From the NCBI GenBank assembly GCA_021324445.1, contig JAJPJC010000188.1, positions 1 to 64,000 of the forward strand: 64,000 nucleotides of DNA, read 5' to 3'. Positions within the stretch are counted from its first letter, which is position 1. The number at the start of each line of letters is the position of its first letter. This DNA is from Isosphaeraceae bacterium (GTDB lineage: Bacteria > Planctomycetota > Planctomycetia > Isosphaerales > Isosphaeraceae). The notes beneath the pieces were generated by a model. That model was not told the origin of the DNA. It saw only the letters and a program-made list of their open reading frames with translations, and did not search any database. Shown here piece by piece: positions 27,038 through 34,942 of this stretch. The translations under genes were made by a program, and so were the position numbers.

Positions 27038-27382
27038 TCAGGGCTGGTCCCGATGCTTGAAAGCCTCGAGGGCTCCCAGCAGTTCCGGGATCTTCCGCTC
27101 GACGGTGATCCAAACGATGTCGAGATCGACTCGGTAGTAAACGTGCGAGATCCAGTCCCGCATTCCGGCAATCTTCTTCCATTCGATGCCTGGCATTCGA
27201 GCGCGGGTGGCCTCTGACAGAGTTTTCGCTGCTTCGCCGATGACCTGGATATTCCGCAAGACCGCGTCGAGGACCATTTCCTGTTCGGCCAACTGCTCCT
27301 TGGTCAGGCCCGATGTGTAACGGATGATCTTCTCGCAGCAGCCGATGAGATCGTCGATCCGATGCTCCTCTTTACGAGACAT
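27038..27382 (-). CDS. hepT: HEPN-domain (DUF86/HepT-like) toxin
   Basis: A 114-residue HEPN protein of the HepT type, the toxin of the HepT-MntA system. The catalytic-type motif is RDWISH (R75 to H80, R-x4-H), followed by VYY, so the H-x-Y pair (H80, Y82) is present. In studied systems that tyrosine is AMPylated by the partner nucleotidyltransferase to silence the toxin. The N-terminus (KEEHRIDDLIGCCEKIIRYTSGL) and the QVIGEAAKTLSE core fit the family. The start overlaps the upstream mntA gene by 11 bases, an order consistent with the pair. HEPN members of this type are RNases acting on RNA, including tRNA in tested cases. Activity here is inferred from motifs only. Confidence 0.88.
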   Translation of the reverse strand: MSRKEEHRIDDLIGCCEKIIRYTSGLTKEQLAEQEMVLDAVLRNIQVIGEAAKTLSEATRARMPGIEWKKIAGMRDWISHVYYRVDLDIVWITVERKIPELLGALEAFKHRDQP

Positions 27383-27665
27383 GGATGGCCTCGTCGTCGA
27401 TTTCCGAAAGCATGTCGGGCCGCAGACAGTTCGGGGTCAGGAGATCGACTCGACGGCCGAATAGGTCCTCCAGATCGAGCTTCAGGCCCATGAAGCGGTC
27501 GAAGTCGGCCGTCCCCTCGAACGTGACGAGGATGTCCACGTCGCTCCCCTCCCGATCGTCGCCCCGAGCCATCGAGCCGAAGACGGCCAGCGACTCTAGC
27601 CGGTACTTCTTCCGCAAGGTGGGTGCCTCCGCTCTCAGGCGGTCAAGAATGGCCACTCGGTCCAT
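27372..27665 (-). CDS. mntA: MNT-domain nucleotidyltransferase antitoxin (MntA-like)
   Basis: A 97-residue minimal nucleotidyltransferase. The active-site signature GSMARGDDREGSDVDILV (GS-x10-D-x-D: S31, D42, D44) is intact, so it should be catalytically competent. The family antitoxin adds AMP to a tyrosine of its HEPN partner and blocks it. The frame is open further upstream. ATG at 27665 (MDRVAILDRL) is preferred because it follows CGGAGAT and begins the family core; 27713 is an alternative. It ends inside the toxin start (11-base overlap), giving coupled translation. The pair sits next to two pseudogenes, typical for mobile toxin-antitoxin loci. Confidence 0.88.
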   Translation of the reverse strand: MDRVAILDRLRAEAPTLRKKYRLESLAVFGSMARGDDREGSDVDILVTFEGTADFDRFMGLKLDLEDLFGRRVDLLTPNCLRPDMLSEIDDEAIHVS

Positions 27666-27841
27666 GGCGGCATCTCCGGTTACCAAAGTGAACTCACCCC
27701 CCTCCTCAGACATTAGACCACCACCAAGAGGTTCGTGAACAGAGGCCAGAGCGCGTGCTTCTCCAGGCCGGCGAGCGGGGAACCGACTACCAGTTGACGC
27801 GACCGATCGATCACGACCGGGAAGGAAACTCCATCGTGTGG

Positions 27842-28477
27842 TCACGGGAACAGCACGGTTTGTCGCCGGCCGAAGTCATGGCCCAGAATGACGCGGCAGA
27901 TCGCCTCGGCAATCTTCGCCCCGCCGGCCGCCGACGGCTCGATCGGGTTGGCGAAGTCGGCAATCTCCGAGCACACCGCCCGCAGGTCGAGCACCGGGAC
28001 TTGGAACGGGCGGGCGTTGCGGATGATGCAGTCGTTGAACAGGCCCAGCGCCGCCACCGCCTCGCGCTGGAAGATCTCGTCCGGGGAGCATGGGTTGTAG
28101 ATCGTGCAGACCGCCGCCGGCAGTCCCCGGTCCTGGATCGCATGCAACAGCCGCCGGTAGTCGTCCTCGAATCGATCCCGGCTGTCCGCGAGCAGGCGCA
28201 GCCCCTCGCCCACGGTCGTGACGGTCTCATCCAGGATTCCGACCTGGAAGAGCACGTCATTCCCGCCGGCGCTCAGGACCAGGAGGCTCGCGTCGGTGGG
28301 CAGTCGCTCGAGCTGCCGATGCACGTCGTTGATGACGCTGCCGTCCCGCGCGAGCAAGGTTGCCCGCCACCCTTGTGGCAACCGGTTCCCCACCTGGTCG
28401 ATGACCGCTGGGCGACCGGGGACATAAGCGGCGTTGTCGAGGATCGAGTCCCCCAGGAGGATGAGATGTTGGCTCAC
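27842..28477 (-). CDS. SGNH/GDSL-family hydrolase
   Basis: A 211-residue hydrolase of the SGNH fold. Block I is GDSILDN with the nucleophile S11. The later SAGGNDVLF gives the G and N oxyanion residues. The usual C-terminal D-x-x-H is not seen; the equivalent region reads DFANPIEPSAAGGAKIA, with Glu where His is expected. The start is GTG at 28477. No signal peptide is evident, so it is probably cytoplasmic. Substrate class (esterase, lipase or acetyl-esterase) cannot be assigned. It lies downstream of a membrane protein gene in the same direction. Confidence 0.75.
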   Translation of the reverse strand: MSQHLILLGDSILDNAAYVPGRPAVIDQVGNRLPQGWRATLLARDGSVINDVHRQLERLPTDASLLVLSAGGNDVLFQVGILDETVTTVGEGLRLLADSRDRFEDDYRRLLHAIQDRGLPAAVCTIYNPCSPDEIFQREAVAALGLFNDCIIRNARPFQVPVLDLRAVCSEIADFANPIEPSAAGGAKIAEAICRVILGHDFGRRQTVLFP

Positions 28478-28597
28478 GGAGTTGACCCCTGGCTGCTCTG
28501 TACGGAGTGCTCCTGTCCCAGCCCGATGCCCGACCCGCGGAGACTCCCCGTAGCGCGGGCCGAAATCGAGCCGGAACCTCGATGGAAGTCCAGGTGC

Positions 28598-29071
28598 TCA
28601 CGGCAGCCCGTCGAGGTCCGGATCCCAGGTGCCACCCCAACGTTTCGCCGCCTTGCGGACCCGGCCCAGCAGCGCGGAAGAGACCCAGAACGCCCCTCCC
28701 GCGATGATCCCGGCGGCGAGACCGAGGCCGGCCATAAGAAGTAACCCACTCCCGATTTCATAAATAAATTTATAAAATGTCCTGTGATCGGTTGCTGCCG
28801 CCATGGGCAAGCGGATCATGGCGACAGCGATGGCCACCGATGGACCGCAAGCGAGCGACAGCCAGCTCAGGTTGGCGGCCTGAACGGCGGCCGCCGCCCG
28901 CTTCTGTGCGGCACGGAACGGCCCGCCCCTGAGGTACGACGCGATGAACCGGGCGAAGAAGAACCCACCGACCGCAATCAAAGTGATCCCGAAGAGGAAC
29001 AACGCGATCGAGGTGAACCCGAGGAGGATCACGAGGAAAAGGTCAACCGACATCAGGCCAGCAAGCCCCAT
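28598..29071 (-). CDS. Small multi-pass membrane protein of unknown function
   Basis: A 157-residue protein with no recognised family. Four hydrophobic segments are visible (about residues 8-30, 62-80, 104-128 and a weaker internal one). A basic stretch (YLRGGPFRAAQKRAAAA) lies between the first pair. The tail is polar (GRVRKAAKRWGGTWDPDLDGLP). The start is ATG with GAGAGGAAG upstream. It precedes the SGNH hydrolase in the same direction, about 120 bases away, so they may be co-transcribed. The codon pattern and ribosome binding site support a real gene. Confidence 0.65.
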   Translation of the reverse strand: MGLAGLMSVDLFLVILLGFTSIALFLFGITLIAVGGFFFARFIASYLRGGPFRAAQKRAAAAVQAANLSWLSLACGPSVAIAVAMIRLPMAAATDHRTFYKFIYEIGSGLLLMAGLGLAAGIIAGGAFWVSSALLGRVRKAAKRWGGTWDPDLDGLP

Positions 29072-29460
29072 GGCAATCTTCCTCTCACGCGCAGGAAGCA
29101 GCGCGGCGCAACGATCATCCTAACCCTGGATCAACAAGCCAGCAACGGATGGACTCGGGCCCAAGCTCGTCTCCGGCGGCCGTCGACGAAACGATGCTGC
29201 CGATTTGGGGCTCTGCTTCCTTGCACGCCCCGGTGATTCCCAGTAAAACAAAGCCTCGACCCGAGGAGGTGGGGGAACGGCGTTGGCCCCTGTCATCGCT
29301 GACCCCCTGACCCGAGGGCTGCTGGACGTGCGAGGCCGCGAGGAGTTGCCAGGGCGTCTCCTCCAGGGGTCGATCCAGCAGCCTCGGTGATGACTCCAGA
29401 GACTCGATCATCCCAACCTGCCGCGAGGTCGCGGCACCGCTCGAACCAGGAGGTCGACCG
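29072..29460. other. Intergenic region
   Basis: Nearly 390 bases between divergent genes. No coding frame with a recognisable domain, no long repeat and no tRNA are visible. The only clear signal is the AGGAGGT ribosome binding site ending about ten bases before 29461. Confidence 0.55.
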
Positions 29461-30327
29461 ATGCCCAAGCAACCGAAAGTCGACGAGGCCGCGCAACTGG
29501 CCGAACGGATGCTCCAGGTCCTCGACGCCCAGCGATCGTTCGGGGGTGATGCCTATCCCCCGACGCTGCGGCACCTGGGTGAGCTCTGCGACGGGGCACC
29601 GTCGCACGACCTTATCGTCCAGGCGGCCACCAAGAAGGCGTTCACCACCAAGGCGGTCGTGACCGAGAAAGAGGACAAGAAGCCCTCGCTCGACTCGCCG
29701 GTGTATTTCAAGGAGGACGTGCCGAAGCGGGAGGAGGTGCTGGCCAGGAGGATGCTCAAGGTCCTGGAGTCCCAGCGCCGCCTTGGGGGCGCGGCCTATC
29801 CGCCGACCCTGCGGCGGCTGGCCCAGCTGTGCGACGTCCACGGCTCCGACGCTCGCGTCCCCAAAGCCGTGGCCCACGCGATCCTGGCCGATCGGGCCCT
29901 CGTGGTCGCCAAGGCCGGCCAGAAGCCCAGCCTCGAGGCGCCGGTCGTCTTGAAAGAGGATCTCGAGGAGAGCCTCTCACCCATCCTGCCGGCGTTGCTG
30001 AGGTTCGCGTTGAGCCCAGTGATCACTTCCACCAAGGGGAAGCAGATCGAGACGGCCGCGTTCAGCCAGACAGACGTGTCGAAGCGGTTGATTCCCGACT
30101 TACGGGAACGCCTTGAGGCAGCGCTGGAGCGAGGGATCGCCGGGCAGGACTTGCCGCCAGGCGTAGCCTGGATTACGGTCAAGGGCGCGCCGCTCCTCTT
30201 CCTGGCGGAAAACCTGAGACCCGGAGCGCCGTTAGCGACGACGGCCGAGGATCGCGAGCTGGTTTCGGCTTCCTCCCCCGGTGAGGCGACCTTGACCACT
30301 TCCGCGCCGCCGGCCCCGGCACGATAG
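29461..30327 (+). CDS. Unknown protein with an internal tandem duplication
   Basis: A 288-residue soluble protein of no recognised family. It consists of two similar modules of about 75 residues: the first at about 10-85 (RMLQVLDAQRSFGGDAYPPTLRHLGELCD) and the second at about 93-170 (RMLKVLESQRRLGGAAYPPTLRRLAQLCD). Each is followed by a basic segment and a short K-P-S-L-x-x-P-V block. The remaining ~110 residues form a third part (LSPILPALLRFALSPVITSTKG, then DLRERLEAALERGIAGQDLPPG). The duplicated block looks like a helical DNA- or nucleic-acid-binding fold, but this is a guess. The ribosome binding site AGGAGGT is strong. It lies alone. Confidence 0.7.
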   Translation: MPKQPKVDEAAQLAERMLQVLDAQRSFGGDAYPPTLRHLGELCDGAPSHDLIVQAATKKAFTTKAVVTEKEDKKPSLDSPVYFKEDVPKREEVLARRMLKVLESQRRLGGAAYPPTLRRLAQLCDVHGSDARVPKAVAHAILADRALVVAKAGQKPSLEAPVVLKEDLEESLSPILPALLRFALSPVITSTKGKQIETAAFSQTDVSKRLIPDLRERLEAALERGIAGQDLPPGVAWITVKGAPLLFLAENLRPGAPLATTAEDRELVSASSPGEATLTTSAPPAPAR

Positions 30328-30666
30328 AGGAGTACCCGCTGGTCCGAGGCCCCTCACGAGGAGTCTTCGCGATTCGACCGGCGGGCGTAGACCAAAGCGA
30401 TCGGGTCTGCCAGGGCCGTTTCTGGCCCTCGGTGGGCCCGCCGACCCCGCCTGAGCGTCAGTTTCCTCAGAGCTGTTCAAGGGCGACGCCCCCTCACGCG
30501 TCCGGGCAGGGCGCGTTACGATGAGGGAGGTCGTCCGGGGGGATCGTTGGAGCCTGAAGCCAGAGGTCTCGTTCGGCGAATCCCCATCCTTCACGCGGTG
30601 CATTCCCACGAGCTCGGCCCAAGGACTCGCCGCCGGCAGGTCCAGGTCCTTCGACCGCAGTCTTTC
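30328..30666. other. Intergenic region before the YfhO-like gene
   Basis: About 340 bases. A small hairpin (AGGGCC at 30412-30417 and GGCCCT at 30424-30429, six-base loop) lies after the upstream gene but has no T-run, so termination is uncertain. Nothing else is recognisable. Confidence 0.5.
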
Positions 30667-33600
30667 ATGCGTCCTCTTTCGACCTTCACCCTCATTTCGG
30701 CTTGCTTCGCTGGGTTGTTCCTGACTTGCTACGCCCCGGTGTTGTTCCAGGATCGCCAGTTCGGCTTCCGTGACGCCGCACACGTGTATTATCCACTGTA
30801 TCAGCGGGTGCAGCAGGAGTGGGAGCAGGGGCGTTGGCCGCTGTGGGAGCCGGAGGAAAATGGGGGGATGCCGCTGGTGGGGAATCCGATCGCGGCGGTC
30901 CTCTATCCCGGCAAACTGATCTACGCCGGACTCCCCTATGCCTGGGGAGCCCGGATTTACGTCGTTGCCCACACCGCGCTGGCATTCGCGGCCATGCTGG
31001 TTCTGATGAAGTCGTGGGGCACCAGTTGGGTCGGATCGGGGTTGAGCGCGCTGGCCTATGCCTTCGGTGCGCCGCTCGTGTTCCAGAGTTGCAACGTCAT
31101 CTACCTGGTGGGCGCCGCGTGGCTGCCGCTGGGGTTCCAGGCGGTGGATCGCTGGGTTCGCCTGGGCCGGCGCTGGGGGCTGCTGGAGCTGGCGGTCGTA
31201 CTGGCCATGCAGATGCTCGGGGGCGACCCCCAGTCGGCCTATCTGCTAGGTCTCTCCGCCGCCGGTTACGCGGTCGGGCTCGCCCTGGCGCGTGCCCGAG
31301 CGAATCGTAGGGCGACTGCCTCAGGAGCGGACGGGCCGTTGCGGCGAGATCGCTCGCGTCGCTGGTTCTGGGTTCCACTGGCCCTGTTCGGGTTTGTCTC
31401 GTGGTTCGCCCTGACGGTCTATCTGGCCCAGTGGCTCCCCACGGTCCGTCCCCCCAAGAAAGACCCGCCCACGCCGCCGATCCCCTGGATGCCCTGGATG
31501 CCGATGATTGTCAATGCCGCCTGGGGACTGGCCGGCCTGGCGTTCCTCGTTTACTGGCGGAAACGCGGCCGGCGGTTCGCCCTGGGAATCACCGGGCTGG
31601 GATTGGTCCTCTCGGCGGCCCTGGCCTCCGCGCTCTCCGCCGCCCAGTTGTTCCCGGTCATCGAGTTCATGCAGCAGACCGTCCGCGCGGCGACGGCGGG
31701 TCCTCATGACTTCTATCCGTTCAGCATCGAGCCCGCTCGTCTGGTGGAATTCGTCTGGCCCAACATCCTGGGCGTTCCGTTCAACGGCAACACGTACTGG
31801 TATGACATGATCCGGCTGCCGGGCGTCCGTCAGAAAATCTGGGTGCCGTCGCTCTACCTGGGCGGTGGGACGCTCGTGCTGGCGTTGAGAGCGCTGGCCT
31901 TCCGAAAGGGAGGGCCGCCGCGCGTCTGGCTGTCGGTCGTCGTGGTGGTCAGCTTGCTGGCGAGCCTGGGCCCGTACACCAGCCCGATCTGGATGGCTCG
32001 CGTTCTGGCAACACGGTCAAACCAGCCCGGGCTTCACGCCCTGACCCGCGGCCTCGGCCCGCTCGACGCGGAGAACTGCCCACCGATCCGGCTGGACCGA
32101 TTCCTGCGTGACGGCGACGGCGGCGTCTACTGGTGGCTGGCGACCGCTCTGCCGGGATTCCGGCAGTTTCGCTTCCCGGGCAAGCTGGTCACCTTCACGG
32201 TCCTGGGACTCACCGCCCTGGCCGGACTGGGCTGGGACGGCCTCGCCACGGGACCGACCCGCAGGATGACCGCGCTGGTGCTTGCGTTCCTGGGTTTGAG
32301 CGTCATCGTGCTGGCGGGAGTCCTGATCGAGCGATCGACGATCCTCACGGCGTTTCGGGGATTCCGGGTCCGGTCGCTCTACGGCCCCTTTGATCCTGAC
32401 GGCGGTTACGCCGCGCTGGTCCGAGGACTGGTGCACGCGTTGATCGTATTCGGCCTGGGATGGATCGCGATTCGGCTGGTCCGGACCCGCCCCCTCTGGG
32501 CGGGTGCGATCGCCTTGATCGTGGTGTCCACCGACCTGGCCGTGGCGAACGCGCGTTACGTCCTGACCATTCCCCAGGCCGTGCTGGAGACCCGGCCCGA
32601 GGTGCTTCGGGCCATCGAGGACGCCGAGCGTTCCCAACCCGCACCCGGGCCGTACCGCATCCACCGTTTGCCCGCGTGGGAACCTCTCTCCTGGCCGTCG
32701 ACACCCTCAACCCATCGCGTCGAAGAGCTCGCGACCTGGGAGCGAACCACGTTGCAGCCGAAATACGGCATCACCCTCGGAGTCGAGTACACTCACACCT
32801 TGGGAGTTGCCGAGCTGTACGGTTATGGGTGGTTCTTCGGCGCCTTTCGCCGGACCGTCGAGACTCCGGAGATGGCTCATGCCTTGAATGTGGCGATCGG
32901 CCGGAAGGTGGTTTACTTTCCTCGTCGTGGATTCAACCTGTGGAACACGCGCTACTTCGTGGTTCCCGTGGACGCCCAGGGCTGGAACCACGAATTCCGT
33001 GGGTATGCGTCGTTCCTTCTCGGCAGCGAGGTGGTCTATCCCAATCCGGACCGATTCCGGGGCCCGGAGGGTGCCCAGGCGTACAAGGACTGGGTCGATC
33101 ACCACGATTTTCAGGTCCTTCGCAACCGGCAGGAGGCCCCGCGCGCCTGGGTGGTCCATGAGGCACGGATCTGCCGGCCAGTCCGGGGTCTGAGCGAAGA
33201 CGATCGACAGGACGCGATCCAGGAGATGATCTACGCCGATGATCCGCTCTGGCATGACCCGAATCGGCAGGCCTTCGACCCTCTGACCCTGGCCTGGGTG
33301 GAGAGCGATCGACACGAGGAGCTGGCTGCCATCCTGCGGGGTGGCCGGCCGTCGAGAACCGAGTCGGTCAAGGTCACCTATCCCAGCCCGCAACGAGCCG
33401 AGCTGGAGGCCACCCTCGAATCGCCCGGGCTGGTCGTCCTGGCGGATGTGTATTATCCCGGCTGGGAGCTCACCATCGACGGCACGCCGGCGCCCATTTA
33501 CCGAGTGAACCGCATGATGAAGGGGGCGGCCGTGCCCGCGGGCAAGCATCGCCTGGTCTACACCTATGCGCCGCGTTCGTTCCGGATCGGACGGGTCGTC

Positions 33601-33699
33601 TCGCTGCTGGGGCTCGGGGTCATGGCCGTGCTCGGAGTGACCTTCACCCTCCGGCCCGTCGATCCGGTCCTCCTGACTCATCCCCAACCCCGCCGGTGA
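30667..33699 (+). CDS. YfhO-like polytopic membrane protein
   Basis: A 1010-residue integral membrane protein. It opens with a hydrophobic segment (FTLISACFAGLFLTCYAPVLFQ) and then the family block FRDAAHVYYPLYQRVQQEWEQGRWPLWEPEENGGMPL. About a dozen membrane helices follow, up to about residue 610. A large extracytoplasmic domain comes next, including a typical YfhO end with PGLVVLADVYYPGWELTIDGTPAPIYRVNRMMKGAAVPAGKHRLVYTY and a final helix. Members are linked to glycosylation of wall polymers in Firmicutes; in Planctomycetes the role is unknown. The frame is open upstream through a TTG at 30547, but ATG at 30667 opens directly at the hydrophobic segment. Its 3' end overlaps the convergent DUF1810 gene by 56 bases. 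Confidence 0.85.
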   Translation: MRPLSTFTLISACFAGLFLTCYAPVLFQDRQFGFRDAAHVYYPLYQRVQQEWEQGRWPLWEPEENGGMPLVGNPIAAVLYPGKLIYAGLPYAWGARIYVVAHTALAFAAMLVLMKSWGTSWVGSGLSALAYAFGAPLVFQSCNVIYLVGAAWLPLGFQAVDRWVRLGRRWGLLELAVVLAMQMLGGDPQSAYLLGLSAAGYAVGLALARARANRRATASGADGPLRRDRSRRWFWVPLALFGFVSWFALTVYLAQWLPTVRPPKKDPPTPPIPWMPWMPMIVNAAWGLAGLAFLVYWRKRGRRFALGITGLGLVLSAALASALSAAQLFPVIEFMQQTVRAATAGPHDFYPFSIEPARLVEFVWPNILGVPFNGNTYWYDMIRLPGVRQKIWVPSLYLGGGTLVLALRALAFRKGGPPRVWLSVVVVVSLLASLGPYTSPIWMARVLATRSNQPGLHALTRGLGPLDAENCPPIRLDRFLRDGDGGVYWWLATALPGFRQFRFPGKLVTFTVLGLTALAGLGWDGLATGPTRRMTALVLAFLGLSVIVLAGVLIERSTILTAFRGFRVRSLYGPFDPDGGYAALVRGLVHALIVFGLGWIAIRLVRTRPLWAGAIALIVVSTDLAVANARYVLTIPQAVLETRPEVLRAIEDAERSQPAPGPYRIHRLPAWEPLSWPSTPSTHRVEELATWERTTLQPKYGITLGVEYTHTLGVAELYGYGWFFGAFRRTVETPEMAHALNVAIGRKVVYFPRRGFNLWNTRYFVVPVDAQGWNHEFRGYASFLLGSEVVYPNPDRFRGPEGAQAYKDWVDHHDFQVLRNRQEAPRAWVVHEARICRPVRGLSEDDRQDAIQEMIYADDPLWHDPNRQAFDPLTLAWVESDRHEELAAILRGGRPSRTESVKVTYPSPQRAELEATLESPGLVVLADVYYPGWELTIDGTPAPIYRVNRMMKGAAVPAGKHRLVYTYAPRSFRIGRVVSLLGLGVMAVLGVTFTLRPVDPVLLTHPQPRR

Positions 33700-34168
33700 C
33701 CTTCCCGACCTCGGGTGCGTGGCCGAGCAACTGGAGTGTCTTGGCGTCACGCTCCCCCCGATAGTACTTCTCGAGCAGACGGTCGAACGCCGAGCCCGGG
33801 GGCATCACGCTCGCGAACAGGGTCGCGCACGACCTGAGTTTCAAGTCGTCGGGAGAGCCGAAGATTTCCCTCGCGGAGCGACCCTCGACGCCGAGGACCG
33901 CCTCGGCGCACGCGAGGAGCCTCGGTCCGAGGATGGGATGATCCAGGTACGCCCTGGCCTCCTCGACACTCTTGATCGAGTAGTACTTGGAGGTCGAGCT
34001 GAACGCCAGCCCATCGATTTGCGGGAAGATGTACCACATCCAATGGGTGCGTTTCCGGCCGCTCCGGATCTCCGCGAGTGCTCGCTCGTAGTCGGCCGCC
34101 TGCGCGCGCACGAAACGATTCAGGTCGTACGGGTCGTCCGAGCTGCGCGAGTCCGTTGAGTTCGTCAT
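33644..34168 (-). CDS. DUF1810 family protein
   Basis: A 174-residue protein of the DUF1810 family. The conserved blocks are RKRTHWMWYIFPQIDGLAFSSTSKYYSIKSVEEARAYLDHP, then LGPRLLACAEAVLGVEGRSAREIFGSPDDLKLRSCATLFA. Function is unknown; the name calpastatin in databases is misleading. The start is well supported by AGGAGG. The last 56 bases overlap, convergently, the 3' end of the YfhO-like gene (33699), so the C-terminal tail (VTGGVGDESGGPDRRAGG) lies inside the neighbour's coding strand and may be an extension. Confidence 0.85.
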   Translation of the reverse strand: MTNSTDSRSSDDPYDLNRFVRAQAADYERALAEIRSGRKRTHWMWYIFPQIDGLAFSSTSKYYSIKSVEEARAYLDHPILGPRLLACAEAVLGVEGRSAREIFGSPDDLKLRSCATLFASVMPPGSAFDRLLEKYYRGERDAKTLQLLGHAPEVGKVTGGVGDESGGPDRRAGG

Positions 34169-34225
34169 GCCCGCCTCCTGACGGCGATCAATTCTGCCCG
34201 GTGGCCCAGTTGCGCCCCAGGAATC

Positions 34226-34675
34226 TTACACACTCGCCGGATCGACCACAACCACACCGGGTCCGAATGCCGCCATGGGAACGAAGTGTGCAAGGTTGAA
34301 CGTCAGGAGGTGCGTCACCCCGTGAACATGACACACGGCAACCAGGCGGGCGTCATGGAGCCGCTTGCCGATCACGCCCAAGGCACCCACCCGAGACTTC
34401 CATGCCGGGTAGACGTCCGGCGTCTCCGCCAGCAGAGGGAACCGCGCCTGGAACGTCGCTGCCTGAGTCTCCGCGTCCACGGTCGAAAGCCCCAAGCCGT
34501 TCACGGCCACGGGGCGGGTGGCGACGTTGCGGAACTCGACCAGGACCTGCGGTGTGATGGTCAGCACCTCGCCGCGCCGATGCAATTCCAGCACAGCCCG
34601 CGCCGCAACGGCGTGCAGGGCGTCCGTCGCGTTCGCCAAGCGAGCCAGGATGGTGGTATCGATCAGGTAGGCCAC
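34226..34675 (-). CDS. vapC: PIN-domain (VapC-like) toxin
   Basis: A 149-residue PIN-domain protein, the ribonuclease toxin of a VapBC-type pair. Acidic residues expected in the active site are D6 (YLIDTTIL), E47 (VLVEFRN) and D108 (KRLHDARLV). The last acidic position is replaced by N127 (LTFNLAHF), which is tolerated in some PIN proteins. The start is GTG at 34675, sharing its last base with the TAG stop of the upstream antitoxin (TAGTG). Overlap of this kind indicates coupled translation. Its target, probably a tRNA or rRNA, cannot be told from sequence. Confidence 0.82.
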   Translation of the reverse strand: MAYLIDTTILARLANATDALHAVAARAVLELHRRGEVLTITPQVLVEFRNVATRPVAVNGLGLSTVDAETQAATFQARFPLLAETPDVYPAWKSRVGALGVIGKRLHDARLVAVCHVHGVTHLLTFNLAHFVPMAAFGPGVVVVDPASV

Positions 34676-34923
34676 TAATCGTACAGCGCTTCGCTGCTGA
34701 GAGCCGAGTCAGGAAGAGACACGCCACAGTGCCGCGCCGCCGCGAGTAGACCTCGTTCCCACTCATCCCGGGGCTCCAGCGCAGCCGCAGCGAGGAAACG
34801 CCCCCGCAGGGCGTTGACAGCCAACACTTCAGGGGCAACCCCCTGCCGGCGGGCCAGTTCGTTCAGGGCTGCCTCCAGCTCGGGGTCGAGAGTGATGACC
34901 AGAGCCTGGCCCTTTGCGTCCAG
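34675..34923 (-). CDS. Small antitoxin of the VapC-like toxin
   Basis: An 82-residue frame just upstream of the PIN gene, ending SSEALYD before TAG. The first part (DAKGQALVITLDPELEAALNELARRQGVAPEVLAVNALRGRFL) has the beta-strand plus two helices expected for a ribbon-helix-helix or similar DNA-binding antitoxin. Its tail (ALEPRDEWERGLLAAARHCGVS) would wrap the toxin. No ATG, GTG or TTG exists in frame nearby; CTG at 34923 is the closest possible start, with AGAGGA just upstream. The frame is open further into the end of the DUF1501 gene. The start is therefore uncertain, but length, position and the TAGTG overlap with the toxin make the gene likely. Confidence 0.6.
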   Translation of the reverse strand: MDAKGQALVITLDPELEAALNELARRQGVAPEVLAVNALRGRFLAAAALEPRDEWERGLLAAARHCGVSLPDSALSSEALYD

Positions 34924-34942
34924 ATCCTCTGGACCTGCTACC

